From: Lachnospiraceae bacterium
GTDB lineage: Bacteria > Bacillota > Clostridia > Lachnospirales > Lachnospiraceae
DNA length: 64,000 nt
Assembly (NCBI GenBank): GCA_015056815.1
Contig: SVFN01000018.1
Coordinates: 25,424-89,423 of the forward strand
Direction of reading: 5' to 3'
Shown here: positions 23,311-33,052 of the stretch, piece by piece
Position numbering within the stretch: the stretch's first letter is position 1
How the letters are laid out: each line of letters starts with the position of its first letter
Notes under the pieces: generated by a model
What the model was told of the DNA's origin: nothing
The model's database searches: none
What the model saw: the letters and a program-made list of their open reading frames with translations, nothing else
Position numbers and translations under genes: made by a program

Positions 23311-24696
23311 TCACTGATTGATAAAATCGTCTGCCGAAACACTTTCGGCATCCAAAACAATGTGATCATACTCAGAAAGACCATACTGGGTATTTGATTT
23401 GACGATCGAATATTCTTCATTCTCGGAAAGAATTGTAATCTCTGTAAAATCAGCATAACCTTTATTGATATTGTAAACTCCGATCAGAGACCCCATTTTA
23501 CTGATCGCATATTTATCGAGTTTGTCATTGCATATATACGTACCGATATCAAAAGCAGAAGTATCTACATAATAATCCGTATCGGATTCGGAATAGAGTT
23601 TTGTCTCGACGAATTCGACGGATACGGTACCATCCTCTTTGTATCGCTCCAGTTCAAAACCCTGAATCCCCTTCTTCTCGACAAGATATTCTTTCGGTAT
23701 CAGATAAAAATCTTTATTCACGATCGAACTGTTCGGAATTTTAAGCCCGATTTCTGTATTGTCCAAGATTTCGATATTGATAAAACGATCCGTGGCATAA
23801 CTTGACATGGAATTATTAAAGGTTAATAGTGCGTAGGCACCGTCCGGCTGCTGAAGAATCCGGACCTGTGCCCAGGAAGTATCCTGATTCTTTAAAAATT
23901 TTACTTCAACATAGCTTTCATCAGCAAGGATGGCTGCCCTTTCTTCCGAAACCGGAATGATGATACTCCAGTCTTCGGAGGTGATCAGCTTATAGACAAC
24001 GTCATTTGAACCGATCAGCTCATTGCTGACCAATGCCTTTTTTTTGTAATTTTGCTTCTCAAAACTCTCTGCGGAAATATCTTCCGGCGTCAATTCCTCC
24101 ATCCCATCCACGGAATATACAACAGTGCCGCTGGCAGGTGAATAACAGAAATTCACATTGCTGTCGCTGTTTTGTATATTATCCATGTTGGAAAGAATGT
24201 TGTAGTTGGCAAGCTTCAATGTGGCGCCTTCCAGAAAAGAACTGAACTGATAGGCCGATGAAAAATCGGAAGCATCAAAAGCATTGTCAAAGTCCAGGAT
24301 ATCTGTACGTAGCTCGCTCAGATCACTTTCGGAGAGCATGACGTTTTCATCACCCAGATCCACCATATCGGCGATCGTGCCGGACTGATCGACAGTATAG
24401 ATCATATCTCCACATGCCACGTGTGACCCTTCTCTGGCAAAATAATTAATGTAGCCGGTAGAATTGGAAGAAACAGTCTGTTCCTGCCTGAGTGCGATCC
24501 CTTCGTAGATATTGGAGACACTTAATGAACCGGTGGTAACCTCATATCCGACGATATGCTTGGTCGTTGCGTATATGTAGACACAGACACAGGCATAGAG
24601 AAAAATGGTCGCAAAAATAATAATGCCGATATTCAGATTTAGTGGTTTTTTGTATTTGAGAACTGTATTGTTTCTTTGCTGATTTCTCTTAGCCAC
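23311..24696 (-). CDS. HlyD-like membrane-anchored protein upstream of yggS-sepF
   Basis: A 461-residue protein starting at a GTG with GGAGGAGCAGT before it. After a basic N-terminus comes one membrane helix (about 22-46), then a large extracellular part starting with a barrel/lipoyl-like segment (GSLSVSNIYEGIALRQEQ ... GYINYFAREGSHVACGDMIYTV) as in membrane-fusion proteins. No ABC transporter or outer-membrane partner is nearby, and the neighbours are yggS and sepF, so a cell-envelope or division role is plausible. That role is inference; this type is usually annotated only as HlyD family. Confidence 0.65.
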   Translation of the reverse strand: MAKRNQQRNNTVLKYKKPLNLNIGIIIFATIFLYACVCVYIYATTKHIVGYEVTTGSLSVSNIYEGIALRQEQTVSSNSTGYINYFAREGSHVACGDMIYTVDQSGTIADMVDLGDENVMLSESDLSELRTDILDFDNAFDASDFSSAYQFSSFLEGATLKLANYNILSNMDNIQNSDSNVNFCYSPASGTVVYSVDGMEELTPEDISAESFEKQNYKKKALVSNELIGSNDVVYKLITSEDWSIIIPVSEERAAILADESYVEVKFLKNQDTSWAQVRILQQPDGAYALLTFNNSMSSYATDRFINIEILDNTEIGLKIPNSSIVNKDFYLIPKEYLVEKKGIQGFELERYKEDGTVSVEFVETKLYSESDTDYYVDTSAFDIGTYICNDKLDKYAISKMGSLIGVYNINKGYADFTEITILSENEEYSIVKSNTQYGLSEYDHIVLDAESVSADDFINQ

Positions 24697-24730
24697 ACTG
24701 CTCCTCCGTTACAACAGCCGAAATTCGTAG

Positions 24731-24756
24731 GAAAAGCCCCGGAAGAATCCGGGGCT
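24731..24756 (-). terminator. Terminator after the small P-loop gene
   Basis: Minus strand: AGCCCCGGA, loop, TCCGGGGCT, then TTTTCC. Confidence 0.82.
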
Positions 24757-24777
24757 TCAGTATAATCAATCCTGATC

Positions 24778-25197
24778 CTATAAAGAAATAATGATGTTTT
24801 CCTTTAAGGAAGCCGGCAGTTCACTTTCATCAAGACTGATACTGATAGTGAAATCCACTTTGAAATTGTCACTGATGGTTTCAATCTTCTCGATGACTGC
24901 CGCAGTATCAGTAGGTGCCAGACAGGCAATATCCAGAAAACTGTCCAGATACATTGCCTCTAGATCGTGATCCTGTGAAATGATCCCGCAAAGGAATCCA
25001 AGAAACTGATCATAATTGGAAATCAGATATTCAGAGGTATCGATCAATCTGACTTTATTATTTAATTCATACATATGTTTGGTGCTTTTGTCGAGGTAAA
25101 CAATGTTACCGCTTGCTTCTTTGATGTGTGCATTTACTTTGTCTAATAAATGCTTTGTCTTGCCTTTCCCCTTATTGCCTAAGATCAACTGTACCAT
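24778..25197 (-). CDS. Small P-loop protein of unknown function
   Basis: A 139-residue protein opening MVQLILGNKGKGKTKHLL: a Walker A loop at residues 7-14. A possible Walker B is the hydrophobic run before D85 (LEAMYLDSFLDIA). It is much shorter than any common P-loop NTPase, and no helicase, ABC or kinase motifs follow. I do not recognise it; databases tend to give such proteins vague labels. It has its own promoter (25324-25352) and terminator, so it is a single-gene unit. The ribosome site is AGGAGG. Confidence 0.7.
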   Translation of the reverse strand: MVQLILGNKGKGKTKHLLDKVNAHIKEASGNIVYLDKSTKHMYELNNKVRLIDTSEYLISNYDQFLGFLCGIISQDHDLEAMYLDSFLDIACLAPTDTAAVIEKIETISDNFKVDFTISISLDESELPASLKENIIISL

Positions 25198-25306
25198 ATC
25201 TGCGTCCTCCTATGAGTAATCATATCGATTACTTAATCTGTATTTGTAACATGTCAAACAGCATTAACCCAACCCCATAAATAAATATTTCTATTACTGT
25301 TTGATT

Positions 25307-25322
25307 GTTACGATCATGTAAC
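25307..25322. promoter_or_regulatory. Palindrome next to the -10 box: possible operator
   Basis: GTTACGATCATGTAAC has arms GTTAC/GTAAC and lies one base from the -10 hexamer, covering the expected start of transcription of the P-loop gene. Confidence 0.4.
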
Positions 25323-25323
25323 T

Positions 25324-25352
25324 ATTATAGTAGATTTTACTAGAAAAAACAA
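25324..25352 (-). promoter_or_regulatory. Promoter of the small P-loop gene
   Basis: Minus strand: TTGTTT (25347-25352), 17 bases, TATAAT (25324-25329), about 130 bp before the start codon. Confidence 0.62.
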
Positions 25353-25364
25353 CCTAAAATTAGA

Positions 25365-26339
25365 TTACTTTATCAAAGAAAGCAAATTTGTCATTTCTTC
25401 ATACAGATATCCGCGCTCTGAGCATTTTAAGATCACGGAGATATACGGATTTCCTCCGGCATCTTTCGATAACAGAACCAGACAGTTTTGGGCAGCGTTG
25501 GTCGTTCCCGTCTTGCCGCCTATGACAGTAACCTGCTCCGGAGCCTGACGTTCGCCCTTCAGGAACTGATTGGTCGTTTCACAGCTGAATTCCTTCGGAT
25601 TCCCTTCGGCGTCATAATAGACAGTGGTATATTCCTTCTGGTTGATGATTTCAGTAAAGACATCGTATTTGATGGCTTCATTGAAGATCAGATACATATC
25701 ATAGGCGGTAACATAATGATCATCTGCCGTAAGTCCGTGAGGATTGACAAAATGACATCCTGTTGCTCCCAGTCTTGCGGCTTCCTCATTCATCAATTCT
25801 GCAAAATGCTCCACACTTCCGCCGATGTTTTCCGCGATCAGAATGGCAGCATCATTGCCGGAGGGCATCAAAAGACCGTAAAGTGCCTGCGTAAGAGTCA
25901 TCTTATCTCCCGGCTTTAAGCCGATCAGACTGGCACCGGATTCTGTGATCTCCACATTGGCAGAAGCTGTGAGTTCGTCATCAAGATTGCCGTATTTGAG
26001 TGCTACGATCGCCGTCATGACCTTTGTGAGGGAGGCCGGATGCAACTGTGTAAAAACTCCCTTGGAATACAGAACCTCCTCGTCGTTTACATCACATAAA
26101 AGAGCGGCTTCCGCCTGAGAGGTATCTGCCGAAGAAGGAGTAATATCCTTATCTGTAACACAAAGATCGTCGGCAAAGCCTTTCGCCAGATCGGTACCGG
26201 CAAATGTGTCAAAACGGTAATTGCCGGTCACACTGCTGCGGTCATATGCCAGATCATACTCTTTATGTCCGCAACCGGATAAAAGTATCCCCGCGAAAAC
26301 TATAAACATTGTCCCGGTAATCTTATTTGTACATTTCAC
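25365..26339 (-). CDS. D-alanyl-D-alanine carboxypeptidase, lipoprotein (S11 family)
   Basis: A 324-residue S11 penicillin-binding protein. The three active-site motifs are S103-L-T-K106, S160-G-N162 and K266-T-G. The N-terminus ends in a lipobox (LLSGC, C23), so it is probably lipid-anchored rather than held by the C-terminal amphipathic helix of DacA. It trims the terminal D-alanine from peptidoglycan stem peptides. The start is a GTG that overlaps the mgsA end by 17 bp; the internal ATG at codon 11 would leave no basic n-region. Last gene of the long mreB-to-dac cluster. Confidence 0.93.
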   Translation of the reverse strand: MKCTNKITGTMFIVFAGILLSGCGHKEYDLAYDRSSVTGNYRFDTFAGTDLAKGFADDLCVTDKDITPSSADTSQAEAALLCDVNDEEVLYSKGVFTQLHPASLTKVMTAIVALKYGNLDDELTASANVEITESGASLIGLKPGDKMTLTQALYGLLMPSGNDAAILIAENIGGSVEHFAELMNEEAARLGATGCHFVNPHGLTADDHYVTAYDMYLIFNEAIKYDVFTEIINQKEYTTVYYDAEGNPKEFSCETTNQFLKGERQAPEQVTVIGGKTGTTNAAQNCLVLLSKDAGGNPYISVILKCSERGYLYEEMTNLLSLIK

Positions 26340-26718
26340 GCCACTCTAAATCTCCTCTGTCTAAGGATTTGATCAAAAGCTCCGCAGAGGCAAGATTGGT
26401 TGCCAGCGGAATATTGTGCATATCACACAGACGGATCACATTATTCATATCCGGCTCATGAAGATTATGCGTTAAAGGATCTCTTAAAAAAATCACCAGA
26501 TCGATCTCATTATGCTCGATCTGTGCACCGATCTGCTGTTCGCCACCAAGATGTCCGGCAAGATACTTATGGACATTTAAGTTGGTAACCTCCTCGATCA
26601 GTCTTCCGGTCGTACCTGTGGCAAAGAGATCATTTTTACTTAAAATACCACGATACGCGATACAGAAATTCTGCATCAGTTTCTTTTTTGCGTCATGCGC
26701 AATCAATGCTATATTCAT
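26323..26718 (-). CDS. mgsA: Methylglyoxal synthase
   Basis: A 131-residue MgsA. The phosphate-binding [10 protein letters not shown], the [13 protein letters not shown] segment and [14 protein letters not shown] carry the conserved catalytic residues, and H8-D9 near the N-terminus matches the family. It converts dihydroxyacetone phosphate to methylglyoxal, a bypass when phosphate is short. Start ATG 26718 (MNIALIAHD); the open frame upstream overlaps rodA. It is typically found after rodA in Clostridia. Confidence 0.95.
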   Translation of the reverse strand: MNIALIAHDAKKKLMQNFCIAYRGILSKNDLFATGTTGRLIEEVTNLNVHKYLAGHLGGEQQIGAQIEHNEIDLVIFLRDPLTHNLHEPDMNNVIRLCDMHNIPLATNLASAELLIKSLDRGDLEWREMYK

Positions 26719-26728
26719 GTCTACACCC

Positions 26729-27841
26729 CTAACTGTATTTTCTAACACATTGTAATCCGACGTTAAGTACAAAACCCATCCCGATATATAAGCTCACAAG
26801 AGAAGTAAGTCCATAGCTTACAAACGGAAGGGGAATACCGGTATTGGGCATCAGTCCTGTGGCAACAGCTATATTTATAAACCCCTGTACCCCGACAAGC
26901 GCCGCCATACCGACACAGATCACTGTACCTGCGACATCTTTCGCCTTTCTTGCGACCAGAAGACATTCGATCGCAATGAAACAGATCAGACTGATCACGA
27001 TACAGCCTCCGACAAATCCCAGTTCTTCTCCGACGATCGCAAAGATAAAATCTGTCTGTGGCTCAGAGATGAAATTGCCGTTTTTGACGGAACTGATCTC
27101 GTTATTATTGAGACCTTTGCCCCAGAGCTGCCCGGAACCAATGGCTGTCTTACTGTTGTCTTGCTGATAGCCTTCCGTATTGATGTAATCATCCGGATGA
27201 AGCCACGCTAAAATACGTGTCTGCTGATAATCTTTGATCAGCTTCTGATCCGGCTGAAGAACAATATTTAAAAAGATGACTGCAAGAGGAATGACCACTG
27301 CCAGAATCCCGATAATAATCCGTCTGTCCAGTCCTCCAACAAATACCACGCAGCAAAAGATCACACAGATCATAATGCTGGTAGACAGATCCGGCTGTTT
27401 ATAGATCAGTAAAAGCGGAGGCAGCAAAAGCAGTACCATTGTTGTCAGATTCCGGAATGTGTTAAACTTCTCCCTATGTACCATAATATACTGTGCGAAG
27501 AATAAAATCAACAAAATTTTGGCAGTCTCTGAAGGTTGAAATTTAATTCCGGCTATTGTAAGCCATCTTTGCGCATTATTTGCGCTGTCTCCAAAGATCT
27601 GCACCATTGCGAGCAAAGCAATGTTCACCAGATAAATGATCCAGTAAAACTGTAAAAAGAAGGAATAATCAAACAGGGAAATGACAATCATGAGAAAAAC
27701 TCCCATGATTGTCCCCAGGATCTGTTTGTCTTTAAAGCTTTCATTGGCACTGGTGATCGCCAGAATACCGATAACGGTAAGGGCGATCAGCATGAGCACC
27801 AGTTTAAAATCATAATCGCGTACTCTGTAACGTTTTAACAT
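26729..27841 (-). CDS. rodA: Peptidoglycan glycosyltransferase RodA (SEDS family)
   Basis: A SEDS protein of about 370 residues with roughly ten membrane helices. The signature [13 protein letters not shown] near the C-terminus and the RDYDFKLVL opening are typical. RodA polymerises lipid II during elongation, paired with the class B PBP2 encoded upstream. I place the start at ATG 27841 ([11 protein letters not shown]); a TTG at 27865 would overlap minE by 7 bp, and neither has a strong ribosome site. RodA rather than FtsW/SpoVE is inferred from the mre-pbp2-min context. Confidence 0.9.
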   Translation of the reverse strand: MLKRYRVRDYDFKLVLMLIALTVIGILAITSANESFKDKQILGTIMGVFLMIVISLFDYSFFLQFYWIIYLVNIALLAMVQIFGDSANNAQRWLTIAGIKFQPSETAKILLILFFAQYIMVHREKFNTFRNLTTMVLLLLPPLLLIYKQPDLSTSIMICVIFCCVVFVGGLDRRIIIGILAVVIPLAVIFLNIVLQPDQKLIKDYQQTRILAWLHPDDYINTEGYQQDNSKTAIGSGQLWGKGLNNNEISSVKNGNFISEPQTDFIFAIVGEELGFVGGCIVISLICFIAIECLLVARKAKDVAGTVICVGMAALVGVQGFINIAVATGLMPNTGIPLPFVSYGLTSLVSLYIGMGFVLNVGLQCVRKYS

Positions 27842-27858
27842 TGTTGAAACCAGACTTT

Positions 27859-28074
27859 CTACCAAAAAACATTAATTTTTCTTTTACTTACCTGTATTTC
27901 CATTTTTTCGCTGTCAATCTGGATATATTTGGTAAGAACTTCAAAGATATCCTGCTTGATGCGTTCCATGACTTCCGGAGTGCAATTGATCCTGTCCGAG
28001 ATCAAAAGAATTTTTAATCGGTCTTTTGCAATATCTCTTGATTTTTTCTTTCTGAATACAGATATGAATTTCAT
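27859..28074 (-). CDS. minE: Cell division topological specificity factor MinE
   Basis: A 71-residue MinE, shorter than the 88 residues of E. coli. It starts MKFISVFRKKKSRDIAKDRL, the amphipathic membrane/MinD-binding region, followed by RLKILLISDRINCTPEVMERI. It stimulates the MinD ATPase to give pole-to-pole oscillation. ATG 28074 is preferred to an upstream start because of AGGGGGGACTGGC before it. It follows minD closely. Confidence 0.93.
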   Translation of the reverse strand: MKFISVFRKKKSRDIAKDRLKILLISDRINCTPEVMERIKQDIFEVLTKYIQIDSEKMEIQVSKRKINVFW

Positions 28075-28085
28075 GCCAGTCCCCC

Positions 28086-28877
28086 CTATACTTTTTGAAA
28101 AATTGTCCCGAATCGGAACCATATGGAACGATCCCGTTCCATTGTCATAAGAGGTATATCCTCACCTGTGATCCTTTTGGAAATATTCATATAGGCTTTA
28201 CCGGCAGATGAGTCTGTGCATACAAGAGGTTCTCCATGGTTGGTCGCAATGACAACGCTTTCATCATCATAAACAGCTCCGAGAAGCGGAACGGAAAGAA
28301 TGTCCACGACATCCTCAACATTCATCATATCACCGCGTTTGATCATGTCATAACGGAGTCTGTTTACTACAAGTTCTATTTTGTTTAATTCATAGGTACT
28401 TAATAATCCTATGATCCGGTCAGCGTCACGGATCGCGGATACTTCCGGTGTCGTGACCACAATGGCGCGGTCTGCACCTGCGACTGCGTTCTGAAAGCCC
28501 TGCTCGATCCCGGCAGGACAGTCTAAGATCACATAGTCAAACTGTTCCTTAAGCTGACTGGTAAGCTTTTTCATCTGCTGTGGATTTACGGCTGTTTTAT
28601 CCCTTGTCTGTGCAGAAGGCAGTAAATACAAGCCGGGATAACGTTTATCCTTGATCAATGCCTGCTTTAATCTGCAGTTACCTTCTACCACGTCTACGAG
28701 ATTATAGACGATCCGGTTCTCAAGTCCCATCACGACATCCAGATTTCGAAGACCGATATCCGTATCGATCAATACAACTTTGTGTCCAAGATGTGCAAGA
28801 CCTGTTCCGACATTTGCACTTGTGGTAGTCTTACCGACACCACCTTTTCCCGATGTAACGACAATTACTTCACTCAT
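28086..28877 (-). CDS. minD: Septum site-determining ATPase MinD
   Basis: A 263-residue ParA/MinD ATPase with deviant Walker A GKGGVGKTT (residues 10-18), the switch I region and Walker B DCPAGIEQGF. The C-terminus RSIWFRFGTIFQ can form the amphipathic membrane-targeting helix. ATP-bound MinD carries MinC to the membrane. Ribosome site AAAGGAGGAAA. Presence of minE in the same operon implies an oscillating Min system, known in clostridia alongside DivIVA. Confidence 0.97.
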   Translation of the reverse strand: MSEVIVVTSGKGGVGKTTTSANVGTGLAHLGHKVVLIDTDIGLRNLDVVMGLENRIVYNLVDVVEGNCRLKQALIKDKRYPGLYLLPSAQTRDKTAVNPQQMKKLTSQLKEQFDYVILDCPAGIEQGFQNAVAGADRAIVVTTPEVSAIRDADRIIGLLSTYELNKIELVVNRLRYDMIKRGDMMNVEDVVDILSVPLLGAVYDDESVVIATNHGEPLVCTDSSAGKAYMNISKRITGEDIPLMTMERDRSIWFRFGTIFQKV

Positions 28878-28950
28878 AGATTTCCTCCTTTAGATCTGAT
28901 CAGCAGATCGATCCTTTCATGAAATATTTGTCCCCTAAACTACTATTACC

Positions 28951-29634
28951 CTAGCAGGTAGATAGTCCGTCCAGTAATTCTTCGGTAAATTCAATTTCTT
29001 TTGTCAAAACTCTGGAACCTGACAGATACGCCAGTCTAGGTATCTGTTTCTGCTTCTTTCCCCACAGTTTACGCTGCCTGGGGATATCTTCCGCGCTGAT
29101 CCCTGCGATCTTTAATGAGCGCGGATAAAAATCCAGTGCCACAACAAAGTGGCTGTTACCATCCAATCCGGCTACGGCATCACCGTAGAGTCCTCCCAGG
29201 ATAATGATATCCTTTTTGGACATGATCCCGGCATCTTTTGCCACGTCACCGAGAAGGATCACGCTCTCATTCGTTTCAAAGCGTTCTCCTCCCGAAAGAG
29301 AACCCCGGAAAAACTGTGCCCCGGCAATGTTCTGCTTTGCAGCCAGTTCCTCCAGACTTCTGACAAAAAGGGCATCCGATTCCTCATCTTTGCCGATCAG
29401 ACAGAGTATATTGATATCGCAGGCAGACTGAATCACTTCCAGAAGCATTTTTTCCTCTGTCAGACTCAGAACCCTGCCTTCGAAAGAAACAGCTAATTTA
29501 GCATCTTTGAAGAATTTGGCAGAATCATGAAAACAGGTTCTGCACTCTTTTGCGAGCATATCAAAAGGGATATCCGGTGACAAAAAGATGCGGATTCCTT
29601 TTGGATAGCTCTTAATCGTAACATGTTGTGTCAT
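28951..29634 (-). CDS. minC: Septum site-determining protein MinC
   Basis: A 227-residue MinC. The N-terminal domain is divergent; the C-terminal beta-helix (about 105-205) has GSLSGGERF, SVILLGDVAKDAGI and the glycine-rich ILGGLYGDAVAGLDG motif that binds MinD. It inhibits FtsZ assembly away from midcell. ATG 29634 (MTQHVTIKSYPKG) is chosen for AAAGGAGAAGG upstream; the longer frame runs into pbp2. Confidence 0.93.
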   Translation of the reverse strand: MTQHVTIKSYPKGIRIFLSPDIPFDMLAKECRTCFHDSAKFFKDAKLAVSFEGRVLSLTEEKMLLEVIQSACDINILCLIGKDEESDALFVRSLEELAAKQNIAGAQFFRGSLSGGERFETNESVILLGDVAKDAGIMSKKDIIILGGLYGDAVAGLDGNSHFVVALDFYPRSLKIAGISAEDIPRQRKLWGKKQKQIPRLAYLSGSRVLTKEIEFTEELLDGLSTC

Positions 29635-29669
29635 AGAGTCCCTTCTCCTTTGCTTAAATTGTAACCTCA

Positions 29670-32537
29670 TTACTGCTCGTTCGCATTGACAGCCTCCTGG
29701 CTGGAAGCAGTTCCGGTAATGATATCTTTCTCTTTTTCGAGCTTGAAATAGTATTTTACTACATCTTCTGTCATCTGCGCTGCATAATCGGAAGCGTAAC
29801 CGAAAGCTATACGTGTTGCGATCGCGATCTGTGGCTTTTCAAACGGTGCGTAGCAGACAAAAAGCGCATGGTTCGGACGGCTCTTGGACTCCTGTGCCGT
29901 ACCGGTCTTGCCTGCTACAGCTACCCGGAGATCTTTATAATAGTCTTTGCTTTCGACCACTTTACGCATACCGTTGTGGATCGCATCCCAGGTCTGATCA
30001 GAGATATTAACCTGATTGCGAACCTTTGGAGTATAATCTTCGATCAGATTCCCGGAGGAATCTGTCAACTTATCCAACAGGCTCAGGTCATAACAGGTAC
30101 CACTGTTGGCAACAGTGGTAACATAACGGGCGAGACCGACGGTTGTAAAGTTGTTCGTGCCCTGCCCAATCGCAGAACGGACAGAGTCGGAATCGGATAC
30201 ATGCGGAGCCTCCTCCACAATCTCAACACCGGATTTATCGGAAAGACCGAACTGGTCTGCATAATAGGCGAGACGCTTTACACCTGCATCACTGTTGTAA
30301 ACGCCATTTTCCCTGCCAAGCCGGTATCCTGTCTCGTAAAAATAATAGTTGCAGGAATTCTCGATCGCGCCTTCTACATCAAGAGGTCCATGATTACTGG
30401 GGGAAATCCAGCATTTGGGCGACTGAGGCGTGATCGTTTCCCAGGTACCTTTACAGGTGATCTCTTCTCCTGTGGTTATCACACCGTCTTCCAGTCCGGC
30501 CACTGCACTTACCATCTTAAAAGTAGAACCGGGAGCGGAAGTCTGCTGTGTTGCATAATCCCACTGTGGCATGGAAAGATCCTCCTGCAGTGCTTTATAG
30601 TAATCCGAATCAATGGTATTCGCCAGCTTGTTATTGTCGTAGCTGGGATAAGTAACACATGCAAGAACCTCTCCGGTATTGACATCGGTAACAACACAGG
30701 AACCGGAACAGGGATCTAAAGCAAGCTGGGCCGGTGTGATATTCAGGTTCTGAATATTCTTCAGAAGAAAGCTGTAAGGGGACTTTGCACCGTTTTTTAA
30801 CTCTTCTCTCTCTTCATCGGTACCATCGATGATGTTTTGCTCAAATAATAACATACAGATCTGCCTTCCGCTGATCAGATCTTCTTTGATCATATAACGG
30901 TAAATCTTTTTGGCAAAATCCTTATCTTCCCTGAGGACTGTCTCTAACTGCGCCAGAATGGCTTCATAGACCGTATCCGAATCGGAATACTTATAGTCAA
31001 GCTTCAGATCCGAAACATCAATCCAGTTTTTGGAAATGCAATAACCCAGGTATTCTTTCAGACTGATCGTCTCGTTCTTCCAGGCGAGATAGGTCTCATC
31101 TTCCTTATCGATGGCGGACGAATCCAAAACTCCCATTTCCATAAGCTTGGAAACAACGGAAAGAGAATAAGTCTGATACTCTGTGGACAGTTCGGAATAA
31201 GGAACAGGTGCCTGTGTAAGCTGTTCCTTCAGTTCTGCAAATACCAGATCCTGCCTGCTTAAAAAGGACTCATAGACCTGTTTTTCGATATCTTTGGCAT
31301 TTGCTCTGGAAAAACGATCAATATCAATGACATTATTGTTGATCAGGGCAAAATAAACATCATAGATCGGGATACGGATATTACTTGCCGATGAATTCTC
31401 AGGGGAATCATATTCTTTGATGTTCTCGATTTTGGAAACAAGGATACCTGCAATCTTCTGCTCCAGGATATTATAAACTGCTTTCTGGAGATTCTTATCG
31501 ATCGTCAGATACAGATTATTTCCGGCAGTTGGTTCGATGCGGTCACTCGTCTCGATCACTTTCCCCACATTGTCAACGTAGACCGTCTCAGATCCTTTCC
31601 TGCCCTGAAGCTTTGTCTCCATTACCTGCTCGATCCCGGCTTTACCGATTACATCATTCAGGGTATAATCGGGATTATCTTTTGCCAGTTCGTTGTATTC
31701 CTCATTAGAGACTTTGCCGGTATATCCGATTATGTGTGAAAAATAGACACTGTCCACGTATTTACGGATCGTATCCTCAGCAATGGATACTCCTTCCAGC
31801 ACATCACTGTTTTCCATGATGACTGCCACTGTCTCATCGGATACTTCGGTTGCCACCGTAGTCGCTATGTATTTCTGGAAACTGTTCAGGCTCATGTTAT
31901 AGCGTACCGTCACAATTTTTAAGACTTCCTCATTGCCGTCATATCCGCGACCGACCTCAAAAGAATCGGAATCCTTAGGATCGGCATAATCACCGACTGC
32001 GAAGCGTTTGGGACCCGCCAGATAGTCCATAACCTCCTGGGCTGTCGCAGACTGCTGGGAAACCTTTAGCTCGTCAAAACGGGTTTTTCCGTACACGTCG
32101 GCAAGAAATCGCTGCTGGGCGCTGCCTGTGACGGAAAATTCGTATTCTCCGCGGCTGTTGGTAATGATACCAAAATCATTCACGATCTTGTCGCCATGCT
32201 CTTCTATGTAGCCGATCAGGCGGCGGATGGTATGATTGAGTTCCCTGTTTTTTTCCTTGCCTGGTTCGTATACATCTTCGATCTTGACGGAATAGGCCAA
32301 TTCATTATAGGCAAGCAATTCTCCGTTACGGTCAAAGATCACGCCTCTGGTACTGTTTATGATACGTTCCTTCTTGATCTTTAAGGTAAAATTATTCAGG
32401 TATTCCTCTCCGTTTATGATCTGCAGTTCGAAGATACGATGGATCAGAATACAGCCAAGACCGATAAAAACCAAAAACAGAAAGAATAATCTGGAAGTTA
32501 TTAAATTAAAGATCCACTCTCGAATTCTTTTAATCAA
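29670..32537 (-). CDS. mrdA: Penicillin-binding protein 2 with a large insertion
   Basis: A 955-residue class B PBP, well above the usual 600-700. One membrane helix (about 15-35), a dimerisation/pedestal domain, then the transpeptidase with S671-TF-K674, S728-C-N730 and K877-T-G-T. Between LTIDKNLQKA (D347) and SCVVTDVNTG (D618) there are about 245 more residues than in E. coli PBP2, mostly charged, predicted helical, and lacking catalytic motifs. It cross-links peptidoglycan in elongation with RodA. It overlaps mreD by 8 bp. The insertion is discussed as a finding. Confidence 0.93.
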   Translation of the reverse strand: MIKRIREWIFNLITSRLFFLFLVFIGLGCILIHRIFELQIINGEEYLNNFTLKIKKERIINSTRGVIFDRNGELLAYNELAYSVKIEDVYEPGKEKNRELNHTIRRLIGYIEEHGDKIVNDFGIITNSRGEYEFSVTGSAQQRFLADVYGKTRFDELKVSQQSATAQEVMDYLAGPKRFAVGDYADPKDSDSFEVGRGYDGNEEVLKIVTVRYNMSLNSFQKYIATTVATEVSDETVAVIMENSDVLEGVSIAEDTIRKYVDSVYFSHIIGYTGKVSNEEYNELAKDNPDYTLNDVIGKAGIEQVMETKLQGRKGSETVYVDNVGKVIETSDRIEPTAGNNLYLTIDKNLQKAVYNILEQKIAGILVSKIENIKEYDSPENSSASNIRIPIYDVYFALINNNVIDIDRFSRANAKDIEKQVYESFLSRQDLVFAELKEQLTQAPVPYSELSTEYQTYSLSVVSKLMEMGVLDSSAIDKEDETYLAWKNETISLKEYLGYCISKNWIDVSDLKLDYKYSDSDTVYEAILAQLETVLREDKDFAKKIYRYMIKEDLISGRQICMLLFEQNIIDGTDEEREELKNGAKSPYSFLLKNIQNLNITPAQLALDPCSGSCVVTDVNTGEVLACVTYPSYDNNKLANTIDSDYYKALQEDLSMPQWDYATQQTSAPGSTFKMVSAVAGLEDGVITTGEEITCKGTWETITPQSPKCWISPSNHGPLDVEGAIENSCNYYFYETGYRLGRENGVYNSDAGVKRLAYYADQFGLSDKSGVEIVEEAPHVSDSDSVRSAIGQGTNNFTTVGLARYVTTVANSGTCYDLSLLDKLTDSSGNLIEDYTPKVRNQVNISDQTWDAIHNGMRKVVESKDYYKDLRVAVAGKTGTAQESKSRPNHALFVCYAPFEKPQIAIATRIAFGYASDYAAQMTEDVVKYYFKLEKEKDIITGTASSQEAVNANEQ

Positions 32538-33051
32538 TGCTCATACTCCCCTTATTCTCACGAATACTCCGGTTGTGTATCAACAAAAGCAAAGGATACA
32601 GGAAGATCCCTGTCACGATCGTATAAGCGATCTCCGGAAGAATAATATGTAAGAAATAATAATCAAAATGGAATCTGCCCCGAAGCAGATATAACAGTGT
32701 GTAGCAGACGATCCCGAAGACCAGATCGCTTGCTGTAATCAGCATGATCGGAAGCTTCAGATCATCTTCAAAAAAAATACGGTTAAAAAAGCCGTTGATA
32801 TAGCCTATATACATATAGATCAGTGCATAAAAGCAAAGTGCTGTCCCAAAATACATATCGATCAGAAGACCGGAAAAAAAGCCGGTCAGAATACCGCATT
32901 TGCGTCCGTACATAAGGGCGATCCCTACGGTAAGTACGATCAGCAGATTCGGTGAAATGCCGTTAAAGCTGAGCGCCTTAAACACCGTTGTCTGTAAAAG
33001 AAAACAAACAACAATCGCAAGGGCGATCAAAAGATTGCGTTTGATGTTCAT
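32530..33051 (-). CDS. mreD: Rod shape-determining protein MreD
   Basis: A 173-residue membrane protein with five or six helices, in the standard mreBCD position. MNIKRNLLIALAIVVCFLLQ and FNGISPNLLIVLTVGIALMYG are typical MreD openings. It links the cytoplasmic and outer parts of the elongation machine. It starts immediately after the mreC stop and overlaps mrdA. Confidence 0.92.
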   Translation of the reverse strand: MNIKRNLLIALAIVVCFLLQTTVFKALSFNGISPNLLIVLTVGIALMYGRKCGILTGFFSGLLIDMYFGTALCFYALIYMYIGYINGFFNRIFFEDDLKLPIMLITASDLVFGIVCYTLLYLLRGRFHFDYYFLHIILPEIAYTIVTGIFLYPLLLLIHNRSIRENKGSMSID

Positions 33052-33052
33052 G

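Noticed and set aside
24778..25197. PilT or twitching-motility label for the small P-loop protein
   Set aside because: Beyond the Walker A loop none of the PilT motifs (Asp box, Walker B, His box) are seen and the protein is far too short.
29868..30719. A 283-codon plus-strand frame inside mrdA
   Set aside because: It is antisense to the transpeptidase domain, whose active-site motifs are intact; no ribosome site or domain supports it.
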